Positions 1-6,911 are shown, counted from the first letter of the stretch. The stretch is 10,732 nt of DNA from Ruminococcus difficilis (GCF_016680995.1 NZ_JAEQMG010000175.1:1-10732), one strand, 5' to 3'. Notes: a model not told the origin generated them from the letters alone. Numbers and translations are program-made.

Positions 1-68
1 CCGACGGAACGGCAACATATGTTTCAAGACGCTATGTGTCAAAAATCAAAAAGGTTTTAGGTTTATAG
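1..68 (+). CDS. C-terminal end of LytTR-family DNA-binding response regulator (partial)
   Basis: The frame starting at base 3 is open from the window edge to TAG at 66-68 and encodes 21 residues with the pattern YVSRRYVSKIKKVLGL. This matches the end of LytTR DNA-binding domains, where an S-R-R-Y-x-K segment precedes a short basic helix. The gene's Shine-Dalgarno neighbour, AGGAGG at 67-72, overlaps its stop and serves the next gene, so the two are cotranscribed. LytTR regulators next to DUF3021 membrane proteins are a known pairing in Firmicutes, which supports the call despite the short fragment. Most of the gene lies outside the window, so its domain layout cannot be judged. Confidence 0.7.
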   Translation, partial: DGTATYVSRRYVSKIKKVLGL

Positions 69-78
69 GAGGTAAATT

Positions 79-534
79 ATGAAAAAGAAAGTTATTCTGC
101 GCAGCCTGATCGGTGCGCCCATTGGTTTAAGTATCAGCTTTATCATCACACTTATCATTTCGGTAATAATCAACAAGGGAGAGTATTATCCTGTAGTGCC
201 GCAGTTGACTGCTCTTTGCGGCAATGAGCTGAACGCCGTCGTAATTCAGACGATTTGCTCTTTACTTTACGGAGCCGCTTTCGGAGGAGCATCGGTTATC
301 TGGGAAATTGAAAACTGGAGCCTTTTGAAGCAGACGGTAATTCACTGCCTTGTCATTTCCGTATCAATGTTGCCGATCGCTTATTGTATGTACTGGATGC
401 CGCATAGCTTTCTGGGAATAGCAGGCTATATCGTCATCTTCTTCTTCATTTATTTTTTCATTTGGTTTGCTCAGTACTTTGCTATGAAGAAAAGGATTCA
501 GGAGTTTAACGATAAAGTAAAACAGAATGATTAA
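79..534 (+). CDS. DUF3021 family membrane protein, partner of LytTR regulator
   Basis: This 151-residue protein has four predicted membrane segments, roughly at residues 10-31, 52-73, 84-106 and 112-133, and a charged tail (KKRIQEFNDKVKQND). The pattern of a long loop with YYPVVP after helix 1, then IWEIENWSL and YCMYWMPH, is what I know of the DUF3021 family. The start ATG follows AGGAGG with 6 bases of spacing and lies 10 bases after the stop of the LytTR gene. DUF3021 proteins are of unknown biochemical role; their constant pairing with LytTR regulators suggests that they control the regulator at the membrane. That role is inferred from neighbourhood only. Confidence 0.85.
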   Translation: MKKKVILRSLIGAPIGLSISFIITLIISVIINKGEYYPVVPQLTALCGNELNAVVIQTICSLLYGAAFGGASVIWEIENWSLLKQTVIHCLVISVSMLPIAYCMYWMPHSFLGIAGYIVIFFFIYFFIWFAQYFAMKKRIQEFNDKVKQND

Positions 535-540
535 GAAGAA

Positions 541-577
541 CAGCCGCAGGGATGAATAATACACAGCCCTGCGGCTG
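541..577. terminator. Hairpin downstream of the LytTR-DUF3021 operon
   Basis: A perfect 11-base-pair stem (CAGCCGCAGGG at 541-551 with 567-577) closes a 15-base loop, six bases after the DUF3021 stop. There is no T-run on the plus side (GAAACATTG follows), so it is not a classical intrinsic terminator in that direction. On the minus strand it is followed by TTCTTCTTAA, a weak T-rich tract. It probably ends or stabilises the operon transcript. Confidence 0.55.
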
Positions 578-1087
578 AAACATTGTCAAAAGCAGGATAT
601 TCAAAAGGACGACAAATGGCAGAAAAAGATGATTTATATTGAAATGAGGGTTTCAAAAAATCCTGATTTTCAAAGGATTGCTTTCTTCCATCATTTGGTA
701 TTTGAAAAGCAAGTTAATGAGAACCTGTAACGCTCAAACCTGCAACCTAATGATATTACATTAATCATTAGGCTGTACTCTTTATAGGGCGCATAAACAG
801 TGCCTTTTGAAGCCCAAAAGCGTGACACTTTTTCGATTAGTTGCTTGGTTCATAAAGCGTAATTATTTTATCGCTTTAAAGTGCTGATTTAAAGGACAGC
901 TATGCTATAATAAACCAAAAGTGATCAGAAATAAACCAAGTTACGAATGATAGCAAATGACTGATAGCTTTTTGATAGCACAAGCTGTGATAACTAAACA
1001 AAACTGTGTAATTGAAACCATATTTTCTCACGAGAAGCAATATTTATTAAACGAAGTTGTTTAATGATTGCTTTGCACTTAAGAGTG
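578..1087. other. Gene-poor stretch with several small palindromes
   Basis: I see no convincing gene here. A short open frame at 629-730 (33 codons) has no ribosome binding site. Palindromes visible are CCTAATGAT (746-754) with ATCATTAGG (764-772), TAAAGCG (853-859) with CGCTTTA (872-878), and a larger hairpin at 1035-1073. The 10-mer AATAAACCAA occurs twice as a direct repeat (909-918 and 930-939, 21 bases apart), and GATAGC recurs around 951-983. The stretch is AT-rich and looks regulatory or decayed. Confidence 0.5.
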
Positions 1088-1157
1088 GGAGTAATTTTCT
1101 AATACAGAATTATAATCAACACCGCCAAGTGGGATGATATCCTGCTTGGCTTTTTTT
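906..1157 (+). ncRNA. Possible small RNA with its own terminator
   Basis: A TATAAT hexamer at 906-911 is followed by a hairpin of two 7-base-pair helices (1035-1041 with 1067-1073, and 1046-1052 with 1059-1065) separated by an internal loop. A real intrinsic terminator then follows at 1124-1157. No coding frame lies between them, and the terminator has no upstream gene on this strand to serve. The -35 is poor (CTGATT at 884-889, 16-base spacer). The terminator and hairpin are seen directly; the transcript is inferred. Confidence 0.25.
1088..1157 (+). repeat. Direct repeat copy 1, ending in an intrinsic terminator
   Basis: The block starts GGAGTAATTTTCT, contains AGAATTATAAT and ends in a hairpin (GCCAAG 1124-1129 with CTTGGC 1145-1150, inner GGAT/ATCC) followed by seven T. 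The first 48 bases match 41 of 48 with the block at 3329-3376, in the same orientation. The two copies bracket the TetR-ABC operon. As a unit it reads as a terminator with a conserved AT-rich leader of unknown function. Confidence 0.75.
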
Positions 1158-1165
1158 CGAAACTA

Positions 1166-1194
1166 TTGACAACAGAGGAATACCGAGGTAAAAT
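1166..1194 (+). promoter_or_regulatory. Sigma-A type promoter of the TetR-ABC operon
   Basis: TTGACA (1166-1171), a 17-base spacer and TAAAAT (1189-1194) make a near-consensus promoter. It lies 42 bases ahead of the TetR start codon and just after the repeat-borne terminator. Confidence 0.85.
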
Positions 1195-1200
1195 AACAAG

Positions 1201-1212
1201 TGTTATATAACA
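1201..1212. promoter_or_regulatory. Palindromic operator candidate for the TetR regulator
   Basis: TGTTATATAACA is a perfect 12-base palindrome six bases after the -10, where RNA polymerase would start. TetR repressors usually bind palindromes at their own promoter, so autoregulation is the natural reading. The site is seen; binding is inferred. Confidence 0.55.
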
Positions 1213-1236
1213 TGAGCAATTTATAGGAGGTGCAGT

Positions 1237-1797
1237 ATGCCGCCAAAGATCAGGGTTACAAAGGACGATATCATCAGCGCCGCTGTCGAAATCGTTCGCA
1301 GCAGGGGCGCACAGGCAATAAACGCAAGGGCTATCGCCGCACAACTGAACTGTTCAACCCAGCCGGTATATTCGAATTTTGCAACGATAGATGAATTGCG
1401 CCTTGCCGTCGTTGATAAAGCGGAGGAGTTGTCACGCGAGTATATGCGCAGGGAAGCCGCGGACGGAAAGTATCCCGAATACAAGGCAGGCGGTATGGCG
1501 TACATTCGCTTTGCCAAGGAGGAGAAGGAGCTGTTCAAGCTCCTGTATATGCGCGACCGCTCGGGTGAAGTTATTCCCGAGTCAACAGACCTCTCGGATG
1601 AAATGGAGTCGATCGTACACAAGCAGACCGGGCTCAGCGGACTTGAAGTGAAGCTGTTCCACCTTGAGATGTGGGCTTTTGTTCACGGCATAGCCGTTAT
1701 GTTCGCGACGGGCTATGTCGAGCTTGACACCGAGCTTGTCAGTAAAATGCTGACCGATTCCTATCAGGGGCTGCGGAAACAATACGGAATGGAGTGA
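1237..1797 (+). CDS. TetR/AcrR family transcriptional regulator
   Basis: This 186-residue protein begins with a TetR-type helix-turn-helix (residues about 8-50): helix 1 TKDDIISAAVEIV, then INARAIAAQLNCS and the recognition helix around STQPVYSNF. The rest is an all-helical ligand-binding and dimerisation domain of unknown specificity. The start ATG has AGGAGG at 1225-1230 with 6 bases of spacing. The stop overlaps the ribosome binding region of the ABC ATPase gene, so the three genes form one operon. By family habit it represses the downstream exporter until it binds a ligand, probably the exporter's substrate. The operon genes look richer in GC than the flanking intergenic DNA. Confidence 0.9.
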   Translation: MPPKIRVTKDDIISAAVEIVRSRGAQAINARAIAAQLNCSTQPVYSNFATIDELRLAVVDKAEELSREYMRREAADGKYPEYKAGGMAYIRFAKEEKELFKLLYMRDRSGEVIPESTDLSDEMESIVHKQTGLSGLEVKLFHLEMWAFVHGIAVMFATGYVELDTELVSKMLTDSYQGLRKQYGME

Positions 1798-1802
1798 TAA
1801 TA

Positions 1803-2531
1803 ATGGAAGCAATAAAAACAGAGGGCTTGACGAAAAAGTACAGGGACGTCGTCGCGGTGGATAACCTCAGCCTTTCGGTACACAGAGGCGAGCTTTTCTC
1901 TCTGCTTGGCGTTAACGGGGCAGGAAAAACCACCACGATAAAAATGCTGTCTTGCCTTACTCAGCCCACAAGCGGCGACGCTTTTTTGAACGGAAAAAGC
2001 ATTTGCAGGGACGTCGCCGCCGTAAAATCAATCATAGCCGTCTCTCCACAGGAAACCGCGGTAGCGCCGGGCCTGACCGTCCGCGAAAACCTTGAGTTGA
2101 TCTGTGGCGTTCACGGCTTTTCAAAGGAGAAAAGAAACGCCAAGATCAGCGAGCTGACCGAGTTGCTGGAGCTTAACGAAGTGATAAAGAAAAAAGCCGG
2201 AAAGCTTTCGGGCGGCTGGCAGCGCAGGCTGAGTATCGCAATGGCGCTCATCAGCGAGCCCGAGATTTTGTTTCTCGACGAGCCTACGCTTGGACTGGAC
2301 GTGCTTGTGCGCAGTGACCTTTGGGAGCTGATACGCTCGCTCAAGGGAAAGGTGACTATTGTTCTGACTACGCATTATATGGAAGAAGCCGAGGAACTGT
2401 CAGACCGTATAGCGATCATGAAAAACGGAAAGCTGCTGATTTGTGACTCTGCCGATAAAATCAAGGAAGCGGCAGGCGCCGACGACTTTGAGCAGGCGTT
2501 CGTCCGTTTGGTAAAGGGGGAGTCAAAATGA
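1803..2531 (+). CDS. ABC transporter ATP-binding protein (ABC-2 / DrrA-like)
   Basis: The 242-residue ATPase has Walker A GVNGAGKTT (residues 36-44), Q-loop Q83, signature LSGGWQRR (135-142), Walker B ILFLDEP (155-161), D-loop GLD (164-166) and H-loop H191. The start is taken as ATG 1803, because GGAG at 1791-1794 is then 8 bases away; a GTG at 1794 would overlap the TetR stop but lacks a good site. The C-terminus is short, without the extra domain of longer DrrA proteins. It overlaps the permease gene by 4 bases (ATGA), a sign of coupled translation. It energises export with the next gene's product; the substrate cannot be read from sequence, but the TetR neighbour suggests a drug or toxic metabolite. 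Confidence 0.93.
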   Translation: MEAIKTEGLTKKYRDVVAVDNLSLSVHRGELFSLLGVNGAGKTTTIKMLSCLTQPTSGDAFLNGKSICRDVAAVKSIIAVSPQETAVAPGLTVRENLELICGVHGFSKEKRNAKISELTELLELNEVIKKKAGKLSGGWQRRLSIAMALISEPEILFLDEPTLGLDVLVRSDLWELIRSLKGKVTIVLTTHYMEEAEELSDRIAIMKNGKLLICDSADKIKEAAGADDFEQAFVRLVKGESK

Positions 2532-3259
2532 GAATGCTCACTTTTGCGAACAGAAACGCGAAGGAGATAATCCGTGATCCGCTTACCCTGTTTTTCGGAA
2601 TAGGTTTTCCGCTTGTTCTGCTGTTGCTTTTGAGCGTGATCCAAGCCAACATACCCGTCAAGCTGTTCGAGATCGAACGCCTCGCTCCCGGAATAACGAT
2701 TTTCGGGCTGTCGTTTATGACCTTGTTTTCGGCGACCGTTATCTCTAAGGACAGAAAAAGCGCTCTGCTCCAGCGCCTGTACACAACGCCGCTGACTCCG
2801 GCGGACTTTATTCTCGGCTATGTATTGCCCATGATCCCGTTTTCCGTCGCACAGTGCGTTATCTGTTATATCGTCGCCTTTGCTCTCGGACTCCCAATAA
2901 CAGTCAATGTACTTTTTGCGGTGCTGCTTGTCGTGCCCGTTGCCTTTCTTTTTATATCCATGGGACTGCTCTTCGGAAGCATCCTTACCGACAAACAGGT
3001 AGGAGGGATTTGCGGCGCTTTGCTGACTAACCTCACGGCTTGGATGTCCGGAATATGGTTCGACCTCGAACTGGTGGGCGATGCGTTCAAGAATATCTCC
3101 TACGCGCTTCCGTTCGTTCACGCGGTAGAAATGGAGCGCGCAGTAATAGCAGGCGATTACGGCGGGATTTTTCCTCACCTTTGGTGGGTACTCGGCTATG
3201 CCGTTGTTCTGTTCGTTCTGGCGGTGGTGCTGTTCCTGCGTCAGATGAAAAGGCAGTAG
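2528..3259 (+). CDS. ABC-2 type transporter permease
   Basis: The protein of 243 residues has about six hydrophobic segments, the first near residues 20-40 (LTLFFGIGFPLVLLLLLSVI) and the last at about 218-237. This is the normal size and layout of DrrB/ABC2_membrane permeases. A segment FSATVISKDRKSALLQRLYTT between helices 2 and 3 is the typical cytoplasmic coupling region that contacts the ATPase. The start ATG overlaps the ATPase stop, and AAGGGGGAG just upstream is the ribosome binding site. Two such subunits would pair with two ATPase subunits to form an exporter. Substrate is unknown. Confidence 0.9.
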   Translation: MRMLTFANRNAKEIIRDPLTLFFGIGFPLVLLLLLSVIQANIPVKLFEIERLAPGITIFGLSFMTLFSATVISKDRKSALLQRLYTTPLTPADFILGYVLPMIPFSVAQCVICYIVAFALGLPITVNVLFAVLLVVPVAFLFISMGLLFGSILTDKQVGGICGALLTNLTAWMSGIWFDLELVGDAFKNISYALPFVHAVEMERAVIAGDYGGIFPHLWWVLGYAVVLFVLAVVLFLRQMKRQ

Positions 3260-3328
3260 CCCGGAAAATGATGATTTTAACAGAATACACTTCGACCTCA
3301 CGCCAATGCCCTGCGCCGCAATAGAGCA

Positions 3329-3398
3329 GGAGTAAATTTCTACTATAGAATTATAATTGACGCCGCCAAGTGGGAGGATTCCTTCTTGGCGGCGTTTT
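3329..3398 (+). repeat. Direct repeat copy 2, terminator of the TetR-ABC operon
   Basis: Same orientation and layout as 1088-1157: GGAGTAAATTTCT, AGAATTATAAT, then CGCCGCCAAG (3361-3370) pairing perfectly with CTTGGCGGCG (3385-3394) and TTTT. It sits 69 bases after the permease stop, so it terminates the operon. The stem is longer than in copy 1 (10 against 6 pairs at the base), so the hairpin has changed while the AT-rich leader stayed alike. Confidence 0.8.
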
Positions 3399-3401
3399 CT
3401 G

Positions 3402-3430
3402 TTGCCATATTTTCGGATTCGTGATAAAAT
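3402..3430 (+). promoter_or_regulatory. Probable promoter of the GNAT gene
   Basis: TTGCCA (3402-3407), 17 bases and TAAAAT (3425-3430) form a good sigma-A promoter directly after the preceding terminator and 72 bases before the GNAT start. Confidence 0.65.
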
Positions 3431-3502
3431 GAATAAAGGTATAATCCGTATTGCAGACTGTAAAGAAGATCGTCTTTTATGAAAAGGAATGAGGTATGAT
3501 CG

Positions 3503-4012
3503 ATGTTGAAACTAAGACCATATAAAAGCTACGACGCACAGGCGATCGCAAAATGGGTACAAGATAAAGATGTGTTTTCGCTTTGGGGCGGAGAACGCTT
3601 TGGCGATTATCCCATCACAGCGGAAAACATTGACAAAAAGTATCGTGAAGATAACGGTGACTGCGCAGAGCCGGACAATTTTTATCCGTGGACGGCTTTT
3701 GATGATACCGGAGTCGTCGGTCATTTTATCATGAGATATATCAACGGAGATCATAAAGTAATCCGTTTCGGTTGGGTAATTGTTGACAGCTCTGTCAGAG
3801 GAAAAGGTTACGGAACCGAAATGCTTCGTTTAGGGCTGAAATACGCCTACGAAATCCTCGGTGCGAAAAAGGTAACAATAGGTGTTTTTGAAAGAAACAC
3901 GCCTGCGTACAAATGTTATAAAAAGGTTGGCTTTGCGGATGTGGATGTGGTAAAAGACGAGCCTTGGGATATTATCGAAATGGAAATCAATTTCAGATCA
4001 GAAAATAAGTAA
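3503..4012 (+). CDS. GNAT family N-acetyltransferase (RimJ/RimL-like)
   Basis: This 169-residue protein has the GNAT fold signature: it opens with LKLRPYKSYDAQAIAKW, has the beta4 strand VIRFGWVIVDSSVRGKGYG, with the acetyl-CoA pyrophosphate loop RGKGYG at residues 99-104, and then TIGVFERNTPAYKCYKKVGF, the usual N-x-x-A-x-x-x-Y-x-x-x-G-F ending. It transfers an acetyl group from acetyl-CoA to an amine; the substrate could be a protein N-terminus or a small molecule such as an aminoglycoside, and cannot be told from sequence. The start ATG is preceded by GAGG at 3491-3494. It is a single gene with its own promoter. Confidence 0.9.
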   Translation: MLKLRPYKSYDAQAIAKWVQDKDVFSLWGGERFGDYPITAENIDKKYREDNGDCAEPDNFYPWTAFDDTGVVGHFIMRYINGDHKVIRFGWVIVDSSVRGKGYGTEMLRLGLKYAYEILGAKKVTIGVFERNTPAYKCYKKVGFADVDVVKDEPWDIIEMEINFRSENK

Positions 4013-4013
4013 C

Positions 4014-4082
4014 AAAACATTCTTGGAACGCTATTACAACGAATACGACGAGGAAGGTCGGCTTGCAAACAATGCTGCATGA
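4014..4082 (+). pseudogene. Probable remnant of a SAM-dependent methyltransferase N-terminus
   Basis: Directly after the GNAT stop, in another frame, the sequence reads KTFLERYYNEYDEEGRLA before a stop at 4080-4082. The FxExYYxxYDEExRL pattern resembles the start of class I SAM methyltransferases that are often encoded near GNAT genes. There is no start codon with a ribosome binding site and the catalytic part is missing, so if the assignment is right the gene is a stump. The match is from memory of the family. Confidence 0.3.
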
Positions 4083-4259
4083 GTATTGTTCATTCTTTCT
4101 CTTACAAAGAGCTTGAAGACGACACAACCGTTGATCGTATAATCATTATCACCGCTGACAAAAAGGCTTCCATATCGGTAGTTTTTATACAATTTTTTAT
4201 AAAGAAGCTGCTGCAAAACTTTGAACAGGTCCAGTAAAAAAAGACAATAGAAAAAAGAG

Positions 4260-4298
4260 CCCTCTTATGGTAGAATGGAAACAGCTACCATAAGGGGG
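4260..4298. repeat. 14-base-pair inverted repeat
   Basis: CCCTCTTATGGTAG (4260-4273) pairs with CTACCATAAGGGGG (4285-4298) with a single G-T pair and an 11-base loop. On the minus strand it is followed by CTCTTTTTTC, giving a good terminator in that direction; on the plus strand only ATTTTG follows. Confidence 0.7.
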
Positions 4299-4347
4299 AT
4301 TTTGTACGGCAAGAGAGTATAGACATATATTCTTTTCTGTGATAATC

Positions 4348-4402
4348 GGCAGACGCATAAGGGGTTAAACCTAAAAAACAGGCAATGGCTTACGCGTCTG
4401 CC
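4348..4402. repeat. Inverted repeat with possible structured interior
   Basis: GGCAGACGC (4348-4356) pairs perfectly with GCGTCTGCC (4394-4402). After an A-C mismatch the helix continues with TAAG (4358-4361) and CTTA (4389-4392). The interior contains GGTT/AACC and CCT/AGG pairings. No known riboswitch class was recognised. Confidence 0.55.
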
Positions 4403-4438
4403 TGCAAAAACGGACTGTGTAAATGAGAAATAAAATTC

Positions 4439-4465
4439 AAAAAGCCCGATAAAATCGGGCTTTTT
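4439..4465. terminator. Bidirectional intrinsic terminator
   Basis: AAAAAGCCCGAT (4439-4450) and ATCGGGCTTTTT (4454-4465) form a perfect 12-base-pair stem with a 3-base loop, flanked by A-run and T-run. It separates the plus-strand genes from the minus-strand amidohydrolase operon and can serve both. Confidence 0.9.
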
Positions 4466-4548
4466 GTGGGCATAGTATAGCTTATTGATTTTTTGAAAAA
4501 AGATTTTGCGGTAAGTTGCAAAAATCGCCGGTAAGATGCAGAACCGTA

Positions 4549-6507
4549 CTATTTTTTATAGGTCAATCCCTTTAACTGCCATTCCGGTTTTTCTTTATTT
4601 CCTTTTTTAACACCGCTTTGAACTACCTGCCCGGTTGCGGTATCGACCCAGAAAAGCCCCGTCCAAGCCCAAGAGAACATGGTGAGTACCAGATTGATTT
4701 TAATGCAGGAATAGGTTTTGTCATCAATACTCACTTTCTCAGTACCGATCTTCTTGGCTGCGAATTCGCCGAGCGACATTGCGCCGCGGTTATCACCTGT
4801 GCCGATCGGATAGAACAGGATCTCGTCGAGTTTCGAGTTAGCAAAAGCAGGGAAGCACATATCCATCATTTGATACCATAAGCCGTCGCCGATTTGAAAG
4901 CTCTTGTCCTGCGGTTTGCCCTTAAAGCTGCCTGTCATCTTGATCACGCCGTTTTCCTTAACGGCATTGATTTCGGTATAGTCGGACGGACGGTTATATA
5001 CCCATTTTATTGCCGAGAGGCTGCGGTCGACCGTAAATTCTTCCTCCGCCCATTTTTCACCGTTTTTATATGTGATTTGTGTGATAAGCTGTTCGCTCTC
5101 GTAACGGTCATAATGGATTACACGGCGCTGCTTTCCATCCGTGCTGACATACTCGGCACAAACCAAGCCCTCGGGGTAGGTATAGTCGGGGATATCAAAG
5201 GACTGAATGGGCTTCTGCGAATATACCACCTTGCCCTTGAGGAAAACTCTGTCGATAAACTTGATGTTGGAGATATTTTCGGCAGGATTTTTCTCCAGAA
5301 GAATTAAATCTGCCTCCATACCGAGCTTGACCTGACCTTTTCTGTCGTCGATCCCGAGATGCTCCGCACCGTTTTTGGTGGCAAGCACGATAGCCTGCAT
5401 GGGCGTCAGTCCCGCTTCGACATAGTAAGCAAGTTCCTTATGCTCGACCTCGCCTGTCATTTGCTCGAACATATTATCAGTGCCCATGGCAATCGGGATA
5501 CCGGCGTCATACAATACCTTGAGATTGTGAACGCTGTGCTCCATTCTCGTCGGGTCTTTCTCGTATTTCATGGCGTTGACTGTGGGAACAAACCGCGCGC
5601 CTGATTTCTTCCAAAGTGCGACGATCGGGTCATCGGGTTCAATATCTCTGTCAAGAATGCCGTGTTCTATGCCGTATATACCCGCTTCAAGCAGTTCCTT
5701 TACGTCGTCATAATAAAAAACATGAGCGGTAGAGTTCAGTCCGTTTTCCTTACCCTCGCGGATAATCCGCTTCATTAGCTCCTTGTCTATCTTTTGAATG
5801 GTTAGCTTATTATCAAAATACCAGTAGTCGCCGCCTTGATAGGTGAATTTCAGAAAATCCACGCCCGCTTCTTTGAGCTCTTTAATACCTGCGGAAACCT
5901 GCTCGGGAGTATTGACCTCTATCGCCATCTCAGACCTTGCCCATTCGCTGTTGGAGCCGAGAGTATTGGAAGGATGTCCGTTGGGAGCCGTAAAATTCGG
6001 ACCTACGATCAATAACTCGGGCCCCCGGATCTCTCCCGATCTGATTTTATCACGGAGCTTATAAATAAAATGCTTCGGTGCGTCCAGATCCTTGATCGTC
6101 GTAATGCCGTAAGGCAGCACATTCTCATTGAAAATCTGCGGCATTTTTTCGTCCAGAAAAACGTCGCTTTCCTCTTCGTTATGACAGGAAAAGCCGCCCT
6201 GAATATGAATATGGCTGTCGATCAGACCCGGCATGAGTGTTTTTCCCGATCCGTCAATCATCTGCACGTTTTTCTTTTGGATGGGCTGCGCGGAGATTTT
6301 CGCAATCAAGCCGTTTTTGATATAGACGTTCTGATGCTCCTGCTCTGTTCCGTCACCGACGATGACGTGAACGTCATGGATTATATACTCGTCCTTTTTA
6401 TTCTTTTTCGGACGGGTTAAGAATTTGATCAATAAAAAAACTATAATACCGGTTCCGAGAACCATTTGAATAAATCCGATAAGCGGAATACCGAATATAC
6501 TTGGCAT
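4549..6507 (-). CDS. Membrane-anchored metal-dependent amidohydrolase with extra C-terminal domain
   Basis: The protein has 652 residues. One membrane helix lies at about residues 6-30, followed by a basic stop (RPKKNKK). An amidohydrolase (PF01979-type) domain spans about 40-450: metal motif HIH (H99, H101), the bridging lysine in DFLKFT (K220), H262 in TAHV, H282 in IEHG and D344 in GTDN. All metal ligands are present, and the set with a lysine bridge resembles imidazolonepropionase / Xaa-Pro dipeptidase relatives. Residues about 455-652 form a strand-rich domain I do not recognise. Anchor polarity suggests work at the membrane surface; substrate unknown. GGAG at 6517-6520 sets the ATG start. 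The gene lies 17 bases after the AbrB gene, so they form an operon. Confidence 0.88.
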   Translation of the reverse strand: MPSIFGIPLIGFIQMVLGTGIIVFLLIKFLTRPKKNKKDEYIIHDVHVIVGDGTEQEHQNVYIKNGLIAKISAQPIQKKNVQMIDGSGKTLMPGLIDSHIHIQGGFSCHNEEESDVFLDEKMPQIFNENVLPYGITTIKDLDAPKHFIYKLRDKIRSGEIRGPELLIVGPNFTAPNGHPSNTLGSNSEWARSEMAIEVNTPEQVSAGIKELKEAGVDFLKFTYQGGDYWYFDNKLTIQKIDKELMKRIIREGKENGLNSTAHVFYYDDVKELLEAGIYGIEHGILDRDIEPDDPIVALWKKSGARFVPTVNAMKYEKDPTRMEHSVHNLKVLYDAGIPIAMGTDNMFEQMTGEVEHKELAYYVEAGLTPMQAIVLATKNGAEHLGIDDRKGQVKLGMEADLILLEKNPAENISNIKFIDRVFLKGKVVYSQKPIQSFDIPDYTYPEGLVCAEYVSTDGKQRRVIHYDRYESEQLITQITYKNGEKWAEEEFTVDRSLSAIKWVYNRPSDYTEINAVKENGVIKMTGSFKGKPQDKSFQIGDGLWYQMMDMCFPAFANSKLDEILFYPIGTGDNRGAMSLGEFAAKKIGTEKVSIDDKTYSCIKINLVLTMFSWAWTGLFWVDTATGQVVQSGVKKGNKEKPEWQLKGLTYKK

Positions 6508-6524
6508 ATCGTTTCGCTCCTTGA

Positions 6525-6725
6525 TTATTTGTCGAAAATTTTTCCGAAGAAATCAGAAAATTTATTCTTAGGCGGTATCGCCATTCCCTGATCCTTGTCG
6601 CCTAAAATAATCAAGGTATCACCGGGTTTGATGTCAAAAACATCTCTCGCTTCCTTTGGAAGAACAATCTGTCCTTTTGTGCCGACGGTAACCGTCCACG
6701 CGTACTTGCCATCAGGCTTAGCCAC
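6525..6725 (-). CDS. AbrB/SpoVT-type transcriptional regulator
   Basis: I take the GTG at 6725 as start, giving 66 residues: AAGGAG at 6733-6738 is 7 bases away, while an upstream ATG at 6818 would lie before the promoter. Residues about 9-53 form the swapped-hairpin AbrB domain (TVTVGTKGQIVLPKEARDVF, then IKPGDTLIIL), the usual sequence for this fold. The C-terminal tail (KNKFSDFFGKIFDK) is short and amphipathic. Proteins of this kind bind DNA as dimers and often regulate their own operon. The promoter just upstream contains an inverted repeat that could be its site. It is followed by the amidohydrolase gene, which it probably controls. Confidence 0.88.
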   Translation of the reverse strand: MAKPDGKYAWTVTVGTKGQIVLPKEARDVFDIKPGDTLIILGDKDQGMAIPPKNKFSDFFGKIFDK

Positions 6726-6744
6726 AATATCACTCCTTCTATAA

Positions 6745-6773
6745 AAGTATGTTTTGTTAAACTTAACATACTT
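6745..6773. promoter_or_regulatory. Inverted repeat at the transcription start of the AbrB operon
   Basis: AAGTATGTT (6745-6753) and AACATACTT (6765-6773) form a perfect 9-base inverted repeat with an 11-base spacer, itself containing GTTAA and TTAA pairing. It begins immediately after the -10 and covers the expected start site. It may be an operator for the AbrB protein or a 5' hairpin of the transcript. Confidence 0.65.
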
Positions 6774-6802
6774 ATGATAACAAAAATACCTTTCTTTGTC
6801 AA
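6774..6802 (-). promoter_or_regulatory. Sigma-A promoter of the AbrB-amidohydrolase operon
   Basis: On the minus strand TTGACA (6802-6797), a 17-base spacer and TATCAT (6779-6774) match the consensus closely. The GTG start of the AbrB gene lies about 49 bases downstream. Confidence 0.88.
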
Positions 6803-6911
6803 GCACGTTTTTATACAAATGTTAAAAACAAGTTCAACGTGGTTCACGCCATTAATATGGATTATGACACCGTTTATCATTTAGCTCTACAGCCAAGCAT
6901 AAGAAAAAAGA

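Larger units (their letters stand above)
4083..4438. other. Gene-free stretch with two strong hairpins
   Basis: No intact gene is visible. A 51-codon open run at about 4083-4237 on the plus strand ends in TAA and resembles nothing I know. From 4260 two large inverted repeats follow (described separately). Between them, AAGGGGG (4292-4298) looks like a ribosome binding site, followed at 4306 by ACG and 19 open codons (GCAAGAGAGTATAGACAT at first) before a stop. This could be a start codon lost by mutation, as in a decayed insertion sequence, but I cannot name it. Confidence 0.4.

Noticed and set aside
629..730. 33-codon open frame starting MIYIEMRVSKNPDFQ
   Set aside because: No ribosome binding site and no recognised family; too short to support.
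2375..3301. Long minus-strand open frame (308 codons) opposite the ABC permease
   Set aside because: It is antisense to a clear ABC-2 permease, has a low-complexity polar composition and no family motif; a shadow.
4348..4402. Known riboswitch (c-di-GMP, THF, preQ1)
   Set aside because: None of the signature loops of these classes could be placed on the hairpin.
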